From Chloroflexota bacterium (GTDB lineage Bacteria; Chloroflexota; Anaerolineae; UBA2200), in contig JACIWX010000005.1 in NCBI GenBank assembly GCA_014360755.1, forward strand, positions 124,001 to 188,000: 64,000 nt of DNA, written 5' to 3'. The notes under the pieces are model-generated. The model ran no database searches, was not told where the DNA came from, and was given only the letters and a program-made list of their open reading frames with translations. How positions within the stretch are numbered: the first letter of the stretch is position 1; every line of letters begins with the position of its first letter. The position numbers were made by a program, and so were the translations under genes. Below, piece after piece: positions 44,020-52,846 of this stretch.

Positions 44020-45418
44020 CTAAGGGCCTGGTTGATGCCAAGCCCAAGGGCCATAATGCTCCTTGATCACCAGCCACGTGATACGGAAGCTTGATTGCCG
44101 GAGCTGGTGATATATTTCTTGTAGCGCGGTGTCGCCTTGGGGGCGATCTAGGACAGTGTTTATAAAGTTCAGGTGTGAAAGCAGAAGCAGCACAGTAAAG
44201 CCTACGCTGGCGGCTGCTAACAAATAGATGCCGGCTTGATATAGGCGGCGCATAGGCCAACGAAAGAAGGATGCGCTTAGCAGATTGGCCAAACCTAAAC
44301 TGAAGACTGGATACAGCTCAATCATGCGCCTCATTCCAAAGCCCCATCCCGCCCACCAATCGTAGACCGAAGCATTGATCAGAGCTTGCAACATGAACAT
44401 AGTAGCTAGAGCAAGGCTTAGGGTACGGTTCTTGCTGTACAGGACAAACCAACCCAACGAGCTCACCCCTGTGAGCGGTGCCCAGATGAACAGCCCTTTC
44501 TCGCATGAAAAAAGGATTTGTCTCAGATAAGCCGGCCATACGAGAAAGGCAGCACGGTTCTGCTCCGCAGCCGGAACAACCCACGGCGAGCCAAACATTT
44601 GCCACCAGGAATATGGCACTAACCAGGCCAAGCTCACAAAACCTAGTGCAAATGCCAGCACTAGCCGGATTCGCTTCTGCCATAGCAAGGATATTCCCAG
44701 CGGCAGGGCAAACAGGGCAAGCTGCCAGCGCACCAATGTAGCCATGCCCGAAACAATCCCCATGGCTAACCACAGCAGTTGCGCACCCTGATGCGGGATT
44801 TCCGGGTGCTTGGTACACCAGTGGACAAATAGAAACAACAACAAGCTCACCGCGAAAGCGCCGCAGGCGTGCGAATTCAGCGGCTCTATCGTGCTATAGT
44901 ACCAAAGCGGAGTGCCAAAGAAGAGTGCTAGGACAGAGAGCAGCGCAGCCCCGTTCGGCGCAATTCTGCGCGCGGCAAAGTATGTCAGTATAACCGCTGC
45001 CAGAACATAGATGTTGGTGCCTAACATAGGAAAGAAGCTGTAAGCAAAGGTAGTGCCTTGGTGCTGTATGAAATAGGCGTCATGAATACGTAGAAACGGG
45101 AGTTTGTCTGCTAACATAGCCAACCAATAGAAAGGCACCAACAGCAAAGCATTGCCAAAGGGAAAGACAGAGGCATAGTGCCCCGTTTTTTTCATATACG
45201 AAGGCATGATAGGTGTTGACGTGAGCGAATTTCGTTGCTTGATTAGCCAGGTCCAGGTCTGCATCGCATGCTAGTGAATCAAGCCACATAAAATAAGCGA
45301 GGCCATCGCCGCGTACCAGTGGGCGGTCGAGGAGGATACAACTTCCCAGCACAATCAGCACAATTGCGAGCAGGCTGACCAGTGTAACTCGATTCTCTAT
45401 GCCGAGTCTATGGCGCAT
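44020..45418 (-). pseudogene. GT-C-type membrane glycosyltransferase, frameshifted in a homopolymer
   Basis: Two overlapping frames together encode one multi-pass membrane protein of about 465 residues. The first (45418 down to about 45190) has a signal-anchor, RGDGLAYFMWLDSLACDADLDLANQ and FVYEK; the second continues with TGHYASVFPFGNALLLVPFYW and about ten transmembrane segments. The frames join if one A is removed from a run of seven (45186-45192). RGDG..YF with an acidic loop is typical of GT-C fold transferases and related integral proteins. It may be a true frameshift, a slippage site or an assembly error. GAGAGGGG precedes the ATG at 45418, with a promoter upstream. Confidence 0.7.
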
Positions 45419-45445
45419 AGTTTGCCCCTCTCATCTCGTGCGTGG

Positions 45446-45474
45446 ATTATATAGCAAGGCATCGCGGCAATCAA
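45446..45474 (-). promoter_or_regulatory. Promoter of the GT-C gene
   Basis: TTGATT (45469-45474), 17 bases, TATAAT (45446-45451), minus strand. Confidence 0.6.
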
Positions 45475-45549
45475 ACCACAAGGCAACTGTGTTATTTCGA
45501 CAAGGATGGCTGATTGGGTTATAATCACGGCATCTGGTGGTATAGGAAA

Positions 45550-45678
45550 GAGAGTGTTGAAAAAGCCTTTCCAATGTCATGCTGAACGAAGTGAAGCATC
45601 TCGCAGTACTTGAAAATATGGCTAAAGTTACGCGAGACCCTTCGCTTCGCTCAGGGTGACAAGATTTTCAATACCCTC
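45550..45678 (+). repeat. Dispersed MITE-like element, copy 6
   Basis: 129 bp with left end GAGAGTGTTG and a decayed right end CAATACCCTC; flanks TAGGAAA/CAAGAAA agree at five of seven. It occupies the middle of the 300-base gap before nadK, which otherwise shows only a possible weak promoter near 45520-45530. Confidence 0.8.
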
Positions 45679-45747
45679 CAAGAAAGCTGTTTCTGGCGGT
45701 ATGTTGCTGCCAACTACTGACTATTCATGAACCATTGTGAGCTGACA

Positions 45748-46569
45748 ATGAAACGATTTGGATTGCTGCATCATCCCAAAATCAGTGCCTCGCAGACTCT
45801 AGCGCAAGAGGTTGAAGCCAGCCTGCGCTCCTATGGCGTAGTGGCATGGCAGGCTTCTGCCTGGGATGAAGCCGAGGTGTTGCGACAGGCACCGGGTACT
45901 GATTTGTTGATTACATTTGGAGGAGATGGCACGATCGTGCGCACAGCGCGCATCGTGGCTGCGCATCATTTGCCCATTTTGGGTGTGAACCTGGGTCGTC
46001 TGGGTTTTCTGGCTGAATTGCAGCCCGCTCAGGTGCAGGATAAGATAGAAGCACTAGTGGATGGGCAATATTGGCTGGAAGAGCGCATGATGCTGTATGC
46101 CGAGGTGAAGCGGGAACGGCGTATCGTGCATTCCTATGAGGCACTGAATGATGTGGTAGTCAGCAGGGGACGTATCGCACGGGTAGTGAGAGTCGAGACC
46201 TATGTGGATGGGCAATATCTCACTACTTATGTGGCAGATGGCGTCATTGTGGCCAGCCCTACCGGTTCCACTGCTTATTCACTAGCAGCGGGCGGACCCA
46301 TCCTGGAGCCCACATTATTTAACCTATTGTTGACGCCCGTTGCTCCACATTTGACAGTCGCGACGGCGCTGGTGCTACCCTCCACAGCGCATGTGCATTT
46401 GGGGCTTTCTACGGAATACGAGGCTTCACTCACGATCGATGGCCAGGTGGACTTGCCGCTGGTAGACGGTGACGTCGTTACTGTGGCAGCCAGCAGCAAT
46501 GTGTGTCGTTTTGTGCGCATGGGGGAGCGGAATTATTTCTATAAAACCTTGTTAGAACGGCTTAGATAA
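45748..46569 (+). CDS. nadK: NAD kinase
   Basis: A 273-residue ATP/polyphosphate-NAD kinase that makes NADP. The catalytic GGDGT is in LLITFGGDGTIVRTA, the NAD site in NLGRLGFLAE and LNDVVVSRG, and the conserved DGVIVASPTGSTAYSLAAGGPI follows. The C-terminal beta domain ends in NYFYKTL. I prefer ATG 45748 (MKRFGLLHHPK), which starts like other NadK proteins; ATG 45727 adds seven residues and neither has a strong ribosome site. It precedes recN, a common pairing in bacteria. Confidence 0.93.
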   Translation: MKRFGLLHHPKISASQTLAQEVEASLRSYGVVAWQASAWDEAEVLRQAPGTDLLITFGGDGTIVRTARIVAAHHLPILGVNLGRLGFLAELQPAQVQDKIEALVDGQYWLEERMMLYAEVKRERRIVHSYEALNDVVVSRGRIARVVRVETYVDGQYLTTYVADGVIVASPTGSTAYSLAAGGPILEPTLFNLLLTPVAPHLTVATALVLPSTAHVHLGLSTEYEASLTIDGQVDLPLVDGDVVTVAASSNVCRFVRMGERNYFYKTLLERLR

Positions 46570-46622
46570 CGTGTTCCGTATTGCGTATTCCGTTTTTGCA
46601 TGTTCTTTATTTGGGGTGAAGC

Positions 46623-46700
46623 ATGGAAAAGTGCTGTGGTCAGGTTGCCGTGGTAACCGATTCTGATGAGTGGGGAGGTAACGTTTGTTATCCGAACTGA
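46623..46700 (+). CDS. Possible 25-residue leader peptide overlapping the recN start
   Basis: ATG 46623 follows GGGGTGAAGC and reads 25 codons (MEKCCGQVAVVTDSDEWGGN...), with three cysteines, ending at a TGA 16 bases inside recN. The recN ribosome site lies within it, so its translation could couple to or modulate recN. No similarity is recognised, and it could be chance. Confidence 0.3.
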   Translation: MEKCCGQVAVVTDSDEWGGNVCYPN

Positions 46701-48430
46701 CCATTTCCAATTTTGCCATTATTGATCACCTGCGCCTGACGATGTCGCCGGGATTCACTGTGCTCACGGGTGAGACTGGAGCAGGTAAATCCATCATTAT
46801 CGATGCGGTAAGCACATTGCTTGGTGGACGCGCAGATGTCGAACTGATCCGCTCTGGTACGGAGGGGGCGCGTATTGAAGGTGTTTTTGTCTTATCTCCC
46901 GCGCTGCGGGACGAGTTGATGCCGTTTTTGCGCGAACATGGTCTGGATGAAAGTGGCGATACACTTATTCTCACACGCGAAATCAATAGGAATGGCCGCC
47001 ATGTTTGCCGCGTAAACGGGCGTACGGTGACTTTGAGTGTCTTTTCCCAGATAGGCGAGCGCCTTGTAGATATCCATGGCCAAGGTGAGCACCTGTCTCT
47101 ACTGCGTGTTAAGGAGCATTTGAACTTCCTAGACCGTTACGGTGGCTTGCAAGAGCAGCGAGCAATGCTGGCTGAGCAGGTACGAAGGTTGCGCCGTGTG
47201 CGTGAGGAACTGGCTGCCTTGCGCCGTGATGAACGCGAGTTGGCGCGAAGGGCTGATTTGCTGCAGTACCAGATACGCGAAATCGAGGACGCCAAACTGC
47301 GCCCGGGCGAAGAAGAAGAACTTTTGGCAGAGCGCAAATTATTGCTTAACGCAGGACGCCTTTCGACTCTAGCCAATGCGGCGTTTCAAAAGCTTGGTGG
47401 AGGTAATGAAGAACAGTATACTGTGGTGGACCTGCTTGGGAGCGTACTGCGCGATTTGACCGAGCTAGAGAGGCTTGACGCGCACATCGCACCGCAGCGG
47501 CAAATGGTAGAGGAAGTGTCTTATCAACTTGATGACCTGGCGCACACGCTGCGCAGTTACCGGGATCGCATCGAATTCAATCCTGTACGCTTGCAGATAA
47601 TCGAGGAACGGCTGGATTTAATCCACAATTTGAAACGCAAGTACGGCAATTCCATCGCTGAAGTGTTGCATTTTGCTGAAGAAGCAGCAAAAGAGTTGCA
47701 CGCCATTACCCATAACGAAGAACGCATTGCAGCACTGCAGGAAGAGGAGGCGCGCTTGGTGGTGGACATCGGCGCACAGGCAGCGGCGCTTTCCACCGCT
47801 CGGAGACAGGCAGCAAATCGGTTAGAGTTGGCGGTAGAGCGCGAGCTGGATGAACTGAACATGAAACAAGCGCGCTTTGTAGTGGATATGCAGTGGAGAG
47901 AGGCAGACGATGGGGTGGTGGTCGAGGGCAAACGCTATGCTTGTGATTTGAGTGGCATTGACCATGTGGAATTCCTTATCTCGCCCAATGTTGGCGAGCC
48001 ACCCAAGCCCTTGGCGAAAATCGCCTCCGGTGGTGAAACTTCACGGCTGATGCTGGCGCTGAAGACTGTGCTCAGCACGGTAGATGAGGTGCCTACGCTG
48101 ATCTTTGATGAGATTGATCAGGGCATTGGTGGGCGCGCCGGGGGCATCGTTGGGCGGAAATTGTGGGGCCTGACGGCAAAGCATCAAGTGCTATGTGTGA
48201 CTCATCTGCCCCAGTTGGCTTGCTATGGGGATGTCCATTATAAGGTGAATAAAGTGCAGAGCGAGGGACGCACAGTAACTCGCGCGCAAGTGCTCGACGA
48301 ACAGGAACGTATCGAAGAGCTTGCTGCGATGCTGGGTGGGCCGCCTGGTGAGGCGCGTCAACGCAGCGCGCGGGAGATGTATGAAGAAACGTTAGCAATC
48401 AAGGGCGAGCGCACTCCTATAAAGGCTTGA
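46685..48430 (+). CDS. recN: DNA repair protein RecN
   Basis: A 581-residue SMC-like ATPase for double-strand-break repair. The N-terminal head shows LSELTISNFAIIDHL and Walker A TGETGAGKS (residues 28-36). Long coiled coils (about 150-370) follow. The C-terminal head has the signature IASGGETSRLMLALK, Walker B TLIFDEIDQGIGGRAG and VTHLPQLACYGD. The start is TTG 46685 with GGAGG seven bases upstream. It lies downstream of nadK and convergent with galT. Confidence 0.95.
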   Translation: MLSELTISNFAIIDHLRLTMSPGFTVLTGETGAGKSIIIDAVSTLLGGRADVELIRSGTEGARIEGVFVLSPALRDELMPFLREHGLDESGDTLILTREINRNGRHVCRVNGRTVTLSVFSQIGERLVDIHGQGEHLSLLRVKEHLNFLDRYGGLQEQRAMLAEQVRRLRRVREELAALRRDERELARRADLLQYQIREIEDAKLRPGEEEELLAERKLLLNAGRLSTLANAAFQKLGGGNEEQYTVVDLLGSVLRDLTELERLDAHIAPQRQMVEEVSYQLDDLAHTLRSYRDRIEFNPVRLQIIEERLDLIHNLKRKYGNSIAEVLHFAEEAAKELHAITHNEERIAALQEEEARLVVDIGAQAAALSTARRQAANRLELAVERELDELNMKQARFVVDMQWREADDGVVVEGKRYACDLSGIDHVEFLISPNVGEPPKPLAKIASGGETSRLMLALKTVLSTVDEVPTLIFDEIDQGIGGRAGGIVGRKLWGLTAKHQVLCVTHLPQLACYGDVHYKVNKVQSEGRTVTRAQVLDEQERIEELAAMLGGPPGEARQRSAREMYEETLAIKGERTPIKA

Positions 48431-48481
48431 GTCCCCACATTCTCTTTCCACAGTTTCCCCATGACGTTGGAACGCAAGAAC

Positions 48482-49546
48482 TCATTGGCTTCGCTCTTTG
48501 TAGTGCACGTCCGGCAGCTCTCTAAGCCGTTCTGCCGCAGCCTCCGCAGTTAGATCGCGTTGGGGCTGTGCCAGCATCTCATATCCAACCATGAACTTGC
48601 GCACGGTAGCAGAGCGGAGCAGAGGCGGGTAAAAATGCGCATGCAAGTGCCAGGCAGGATGGGGTAAGCCGTCCGTTGGCTGCTGGTGAAAGCCCATAGA
48701 ATAGGGGAAGGATATCTGGAATAGGTTGTCATAGCGGATGGTCAATCGTTTGAGGACATCTGCCAATGAGTCGCGTTCGTCCTGGTTCAGATGAGTCAGG
48801 GAAGGGACATGGCGCTTGCTGAGCACCATGGTCTCAAAGGGCCAAATTGCCCAAAATGGGACCAGGGCGACAAAGTGGTCATTTTCTAGCACAATCCGCG
48901 TCCCTTCCATGCGCTCCAGCATCAGGTAGTCGCATAGCAAGCAATGACCTGCCTCATGCAAATAGTCCTGCTGCGCCATGTTTTCCTTGAATACTTCGGT
49001 GGGCAAGGACTCGTTGGCCCAGATTTGGCCATGTGGATGGGGGTTGGAAGCACCCATCATCTCCCCTTTGTTCTCAAAGATTTGCACATAGTTGATAAAT
49101 GATAATGCTCCCAGTTCAGCGTATTGCTCTATCCAGACATCCACTACATTGCGGATGTGCTCCACGGGCATTTCCGCAAGGGTCAGATCGTGGCGCGGGG
49201 AGAAGCAGATGACGCGGCACAAGCCACGCTCTGGGTGGCTGATCAGGAGCGAGGATTGTGCTTTTGCAGCCTCGCTCACACCTGCAGATCGGGGTAGTAA
49301 GGCACTAAAATCGTTATCGAAAACAAATGTCCCCGTGTAGTCTGGGTTGCGTTTGCCGCTGGCACGTACATTGCCTGGGCATAGGTAGCAGTCTGGATCG
49401 TACCTGGGACGCATTTCTGCCGGCATGGTCTCTACCTGACCCAGCCAAGGGCGTTCCATGCGGTGTGGCGATACCAGGACCCACTCCCGTGTTAGTGGAT
49501 TATAGCGGCGATGTGCGCCAGATGGTGTTTGGATTTCTTTGTACAT
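48482..49546 (-). CDS. galT: Galactose-1-phosphate uridylyltransferase
   Basis: A 354-residue GalT of the Leloir pathway, exchanging UMP between UDP-glucose and galactose 1-phosphate. Zinc ligands are suggested by CYLCPGN and HCLLCDY. The active-site stretch [11 protein letters not shown] holds the uridylylated His in HPH. A second HIT-like half contains [10 protein letters not shown]. The UTP/sugar site [16 protein letters not shown] is at the N-terminus. ATG 49546 has GGAGG at five bases; the 48-residue extension upstream has no family similarity. No galK or galE is adjacent. Confidence 0.93.
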   Translation of the reverse strand: MYKEIQTPSGAHRRYNPLTREWVLVSPHRMERPWLGQVETMPAEMRPRYDPDCYLCPGNVRASGKRNPDYTGTFVFDNDFSALLPRSAGVSEAAKAQSSLLISHPERGLCRVICFSPRHDLTLAEMPVEHIRNVVDVWIEQYAELGALSFINYVQIFENKGEMMGASNPHPHGQIWANESLPTEVFKENMAQQDYLHEAGHCLLCDYLMLERMEGTRIVLENDHFVALVPFWAIWPFETMVLSKRHVPSLTHLNQDERDSLADVLKRLTIRYDNLFQISFPYSMGFHQQPTDGLPHPAWHLHAHFYPPLLRSATVRKFMVGYEMLAQPQRDLTAEAAAERLRELPDVHYKERSQ

Positions 49547-49690
49547 GACAGCCTCCTGGAGGATTCCCACCGCAAATGATAAACGAGCGGGGGGAAATGA
49601 ACAAATCTGAGTGGCAACCGATCGGAAGATATGCCTGTAATGGGACTCGTTTCCGATGGCGTGCGTTTGACGAACGAGTGAAGTTGGCAT

Positions 49691-49719
49691 AGACTATCAA
49701 TCGCCGTATGAAGTGTCAA
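49691..49719 (-). promoter_or_regulatory. Promoter of galT
   Basis: TTGACA (49714-49719), 17 bases, TAGTCT (49691-49696), minus strand. The leader would be about 140 bases. The rest of the 330-base gap before the HIT gene shows nothing else I can name. Confidence 0.55.
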
Positions 49720-49880
49720 GTGCTTGGATTAGGGGAGCAGCGGACGGATTTTCATCTACTCACGTGATGCCCGGTTTTATCTTCAGCAGGTTGAAGTTCG
49801 AGCAGGGGCATGCCGCTTTATCTGAGTATGGCGATGAGCATGATATTCTTGGATCAAGTGCATAGGAGGGTAAATTAGCA

Positions 49881-50321
49881 ATGGATCGCACCGTTGGCCA
49901 GCTTTCTCCTGATTCTTGTATTTTCTGTGCCATTGTCGCTGGTCAAGCACCTGCGGTTGTGGTGTATGAGGACGCGCATACGATGGCTTTTATGGACATC
50001 AATCCGGCTACACGGGGGCACGTGCTGGTTATCCCCAAGAAACATGCCCGGGATATCTTCGATGTGGACGAGGAAGAGGCATTGCATGTGATGCGCACCG
50101 TTGTGCGCGTGGCGAAAGCCATAGATAAGGCTTTGCAACCCGATGGGGTGAACTTGATACAAGCCAACCGACGCGCTGCTTTCCAGAGTGTATACCACTT
50201 TCACATACACGTTATCCCACGTTGGTGGGATGACGGCTTGGTGCCAATATGGCGGCATCAGCGTGAGGATCCACAGGTGCTCCGGGAGGTGGCAGCAAAG
50301 ATTAGAGAGGCGATAGGATAG
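49881..50321 (+). CDS. HIT-family nucleotide-binding protein
   Basis: A 146-residue histidine-triad protein. It has the zinc-type start CIFCAIVAGQAPA, MAFMDINPATRGHVLVIPKKH, and the triad HFHIHVIPR with H-x-H-x-H. Such proteins hydrolyse nucleoside phosphoramidates or diadenosine polyphosphates. The C-terminal tail (WWDDGLVPIWRHQREDP) fits the common bacterial Hit subgroup. GGAGG lies about a dozen bases before ATG 49881. A clear terminator follows, then tRNA-Pro on the other strand. Confidence 0.92.
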   Translation: MDRTVGQLSPDSCIFCAIVAGQAPAVVVYEDAHTMAFMDINPATRGHVLVIPKKHARDIFDVDEEEALHVMRTVVRVAKAIDKALQPDGVNLIQANRRAAFQSVYHFHIHVIPRWWDDGLVPIWRHQREDPQVLREVAAKIREAIG

Positions 50322-50323
50322 AA

Positions 50324-50355
50324 AAGCCCTTGGGTTTCACAATTCCCAAGGGCTT
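50324..50355 (+). terminator. Terminator of the HIT gene
   Basis: AAGCCCTTGGG, ten-base loop, CCCAAGGGCTT, three bases after the stop codon. It also ends against the 3' side of tRNA-Pro, so it may work in both directions. Confidence 0.75.
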
Positions 50356-50359
50356 CTAG

Positions 50360-50433
50360 TCGGGGCGCGCGGATTTGAACCGCGGACCACTTGAACCCCA
50401 TTCAAGTGCGCTACCGGGCTGCGCTACGCCCCG
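50360..50433 (-). tRNA. tRNA-Pro (anticodon GGG)
   Basis: A 74-base cloverleaf with acceptor CGGGGCG/CGCCCCG, D arm with AGCGCAGCCCGGTAGCGC, anticodon stem CTTGA and loop ATGGGGT (GGG), and T arm GGTTCAAATCC. CCA is not encoded. Confidence 0.95.
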
Positions 50434-50443
50434 TTTCTTGATC

Positions 50444-50472
50444 ATTATACCCCACTCTTGCGCTTTTGGCAA
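50444..50472 (-). promoter_or_regulatory. Promoter of tRNA-Pro
   Basis: TTGCCA (50467-50472), 17 bases, TATAAT (50444-50449), minus strand, eleven bases before the mature 5' end. Confidence 0.75.
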
Positions 50473-50493
50473 ATCGCACAAAAGCCGTTGATT

Positions 50494-50522
50494 TTGACCA
50501 ATGCATAGGTCTGCGTTACAAT
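50494..50522 (+). promoter_or_regulatory. Promoter of ffh
   Basis: TTGACC (50494-50499), 17 bases, TACAAT (50517-50522); back-to-back with the tRNA-Pro promoter. Confidence 0.68.
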
Positions 50523-50592
50523 GACTGATACAGGACGGATGCTGCTGCATCCGATTCACTGTCAGCCATAACGAACTGATGTTTCCATTGCT

Positions 50593-51921
50593 ATGTTTGA
50601 AAACCTAAGCACAAGATTGCAAGACATTTTCAATAGGCTTTCTGGCAAGGGCCGCCTTTCCGAAGCGGATGTGGACGCCGCGTTGCGCGAGGTACGCCTG
50701 GCGCTGCTCGAAGCAGATGTCAACTTCCGCGTGGTGAAGGACTTGATTGCCCGTGTGCGCGAACGGGCTGTTGGTGCAGAGGTGATGAAGAGCCTCACTC
50801 CGGCGCAAATGGTGATCAAGATCGTCCATGAGGAACTGATTGCCACTTTGGGCGAGCCCCGCAAGCTGAATTTGTCTGGCACACCGCCGCATGTCATCAT
50901 GCTGGCTGGCTTGCAGGGTTCAGGCAAAACGACCACGGCTGCGAAACTGGCACTGAAGTTGCGGCAGTCAGGGCAGCGGCCCTTGTTAGTGGCAGCGGAT
51001 ACGCGCCGACCCGCAGCTATCACCCAGTTGGAAGTACTTGGTCGGCAGTTGGATATCCCGGTGCACAGCGAGGGAGATAAGGTGCCTCCGCCACGCATTT
51101 GTGCGAATGCAGTTGACCGCGCGCGTAAGGGCGCTTACAGTGTGGTCATCCTGGATACGGGCGGGCGTCTGCACATTGACGATGAGATGATGCGCGAACT
51201 AGAAGACATCGTGCGGCGGGTTTCGCCAAGCGAGGTCCTGCTGGTAGCAGATGCCATGACGGGCCAGGATGCGGTGCGTGTAGCGGAGGAATTCAATCGC
51301 CGTGTTCCCTTGACCGGCTTGATCTTGACCAAGGTGGATGGGGACGCGCGAGGCGGTGCGGCTCTTTCCATCCGCGCCGTCACCAGCGTGCCGATCATGT
51401 ACCTAGGAGTAGGCGAAAAGACCGATGCACTGGAGCCTTTTCAGCCCGAGCGATTGGCTTCACGCATCCTGGGCATGGGAGATGTGCTGACCCTGATTGA
51501 ACGCGCAGAGGCTGCTTTCGACCAAGAGCAGGCACGCAAGATGGAGCAGAAGCTGCGCACGGCTACTTTTGACCTGGAAGATTTCCTGGAGCAGATGCAA
51601 CAACTGAAAAAGATGGGGCCGCTGCATCAGCTGCTGGAGATGATGCCGGGGTTTTCAGGCATCAAGAGCCAATTGCCGGAGGATTTGACGGAAAAGCAGA
51701 TGAAACGCGTGGAAGCCATTATTCGCTCCATGACCCCAGAGGAGCGGCGCGACCCACGGATCATCAACGGTAGCCGCAAACGACGCATTGCCCGTGGCAG
51801 TGGTGCCACGGTGTCCGAGGTTAACCAATTGCTGAACCAATTTCGCCAGATGCAGCAATTGATGAAGCAGATGAGCGCAGGCCGAGGTATAGGGGGTTTC
51901 TTCGGACGGTTTGGGCTGTAA
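50593..51921 (+). CDS. ffh: Signal recognition particle protein Ffh
   Basis: A 442-residue SRP54 GTPase that binds signal sequences and SRP RNA. The N domain leads to the G domain with GLQGSGKTTTAAKLA, VAADTRRPAAITQL, LDTGGRLHIDDEMM, and TKVDGDARGGAALS. A C-terminal M domain rich in methionine and basic residues (about 325-442) includes MKRVEAIIRSMTPEER and the RNA-binding SRKRRIARGSG. DTGGR replaces the common DTAGR; this still fits SRP GTPases. rpsP and khpA follow, the usual neighbours. The receptor gene ftsY lies at 8618-9535. Confidence 0.96.
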   Translation: MFENLSTRLQDIFNRLSGKGRLSEADVDAALREVRLALLEADVNFRVVKDLIARVRERAVGAEVMKSLTPAQMVIKIVHEELIATLGEPRKLNLSGTPPHVIMLAGLQGSGKTTTAAKLALKLRQSGQRPLLVAADTRRPAAITQLEVLGRQLDIPVHSEGDKVPPPRICANAVDRARKGAYSVVILDTGGRLHIDDEMMRELEDIVRRVSPSEVLLVADAMTGQDAVRVAEEFNRRVPLTGLILTKVDGDARGGAALSIRAVTSVPIMYLGVGEKTDALEPFQPERLASRILGMGDVLTLIERAEAAFDQEQARKMEQKLRTATFDLEDFLEQMQQLKKMGPLHQLLEMMPGFSGIKSQLPEDLTEKQMKRVEAIIRSMTPEERRDPRIINGSRKRRIARGSGATVSEVNQLLNQFRQMQQLMKQMSAGRGIGGFFGRFGL

Positions 51922-51962
51922 GGCTTGGCGAATCAGTTCGTGATTTGCTCATCACCCGTGGC

Positions 51963-51991
51963 TTGACCATGTGCTCGTTTTTTATTAGAAT
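51963..51991 (+). promoter_or_regulatory. Promoter of rpsP-khpA
   Basis: TTGACC (51963-51968), 17 bases, TAGAAT (51986-51991). The leader of about 90 bases has a small GGTTC-ATGA-GAACC hairpin. Confidence 0.65.
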
Positions 51992-52089
51992 GTATTTCTA
52001 AACGTCCATATAAACAGACTGGTTCATGAGAACCTAGGCTCCGTGAAAGCCGGGGTTTCCATCTTGTTCAATAGAGGAGGAAGGATTTC

Positions 52090-52410
52090 TTGGCAGTTAG
52101 AATTCGTCTTCGCCGTACTGGTGCAAAAAAACAAGCCAGCTACCGTATTGTGGTAGCGGATTCGCGTTCTCCGCGAAATGGGCGCTTTATCGAAATCATC
52201 GGCCATTATAACCCGCGCACTGAACCACCGACCTTTGAAGTGGATGAAGAACGCGCTCGTTACTGGCTATCGCATGGTGCGCAGCCCAGCGATGCCGTAG
52301 CACGGTTGTTGGAGAAAAAGGGGCTGATTGCAGAGCGGAAGTTGCGCGACAATGCGCGGGCAGTAACCGAGACCGAGAATGCTGCTGGGCCTGACGCAGA
52401 GGGAGGATAA
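52090..52410 (+). CDS. rpsP: Ribosomal protein S16 (bS16)
   Basis: A 106-residue S16. It shows [40 protein letters not shown] and the [22 protein letters not shown] ending of the core, plus a short acidic, low-complexity tail. It binds 16S rRNA during early 30S assembly. The start is TTG 52090 behind GAGGAGGAAGG, an exceptionally strong site that makes up for the weak codon. khpA follows six bases after the stop. Confidence 0.96.
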   Translation: MAVRIRLRRTGAKKQASYRIVVADSRSPRNGRFIEIIGHYNPRTEPPTFEVDEERARYWLSHGAQPSDAVARLLEKKGLIAERKLRDNARAVTETENAAGPDAEGG

Positions 52411-52416
52411 TCACTC

Positions 52417-52662
52417 GTGTCTGAAGGGCGGATGAAGGAACTCATCGAGTACATAGCCAAATCCCTTGTTGATCATCCTGAAGAAGTACGGGTTGAGGAG
52501 ATCATTGGAGCGCGTTCCATCATCTATGAGTTACATGTCGCCCCGTCTGACATGGGCCGTGTGATTGGAAAGAACGGCCGTGTGGCCAACGCGATGCGCA
52601 GTCTGCTGCGCGTTGCTTCGACACGGGCAGGGAAGCGCGCAATTCTGGAAATTGTCGAGTAG
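52417..52662 (+). CDS. khpA: KH-domain RNA-binding protein KhpA
   Basis: An 81-residue single KH domain. The GxxG loop is in GRVIGKNGRVANAMRSLL and the preceding strands are IIYELHVAPSDM. KhpA forms dimers with itself and with KhpB/Jag (20301-21071 here) to bind RNA and, in some Gram-positives, to control cell elongation. The start is GTG 52417 with GGGAGG upstream. Position directly after rpsP is the conserved one. Confidence 0.94.
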   Translation: MSEGRMKELIEYIAKSLVDHPEEVRVEEIIGARSIIYELHVAPSDMGRVIGKNGRVANAMRSLLRVASTRAGKRAILEIVE

Positions 52663-52846
52663 CGGAGATATTCTACTCTATTCGCGTGCGCTTTTTGCCT
52701 GAAAGCAGTGTCTTCATAGCCATAGGCGTTAGGGCGTCATGGGGCAGGCGGAGAAGCCTTCTTGTCTGGGCTCTACAGCCTTTCTCCAGACTTTGTTTAT
52801 CTGAGCCATCTGCCTTTCTTCTGAATCCCTGCAACCGTGGAGGCAC

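Noticed and set aside
45186..45192. Programmed -1 frameshifting at A-AAA-AAC in the GT-C gene
   Set aside because: The heptamer is in the right phase, but the continuation lies in the +1 frame, so a -1 slip would not restore the protein.
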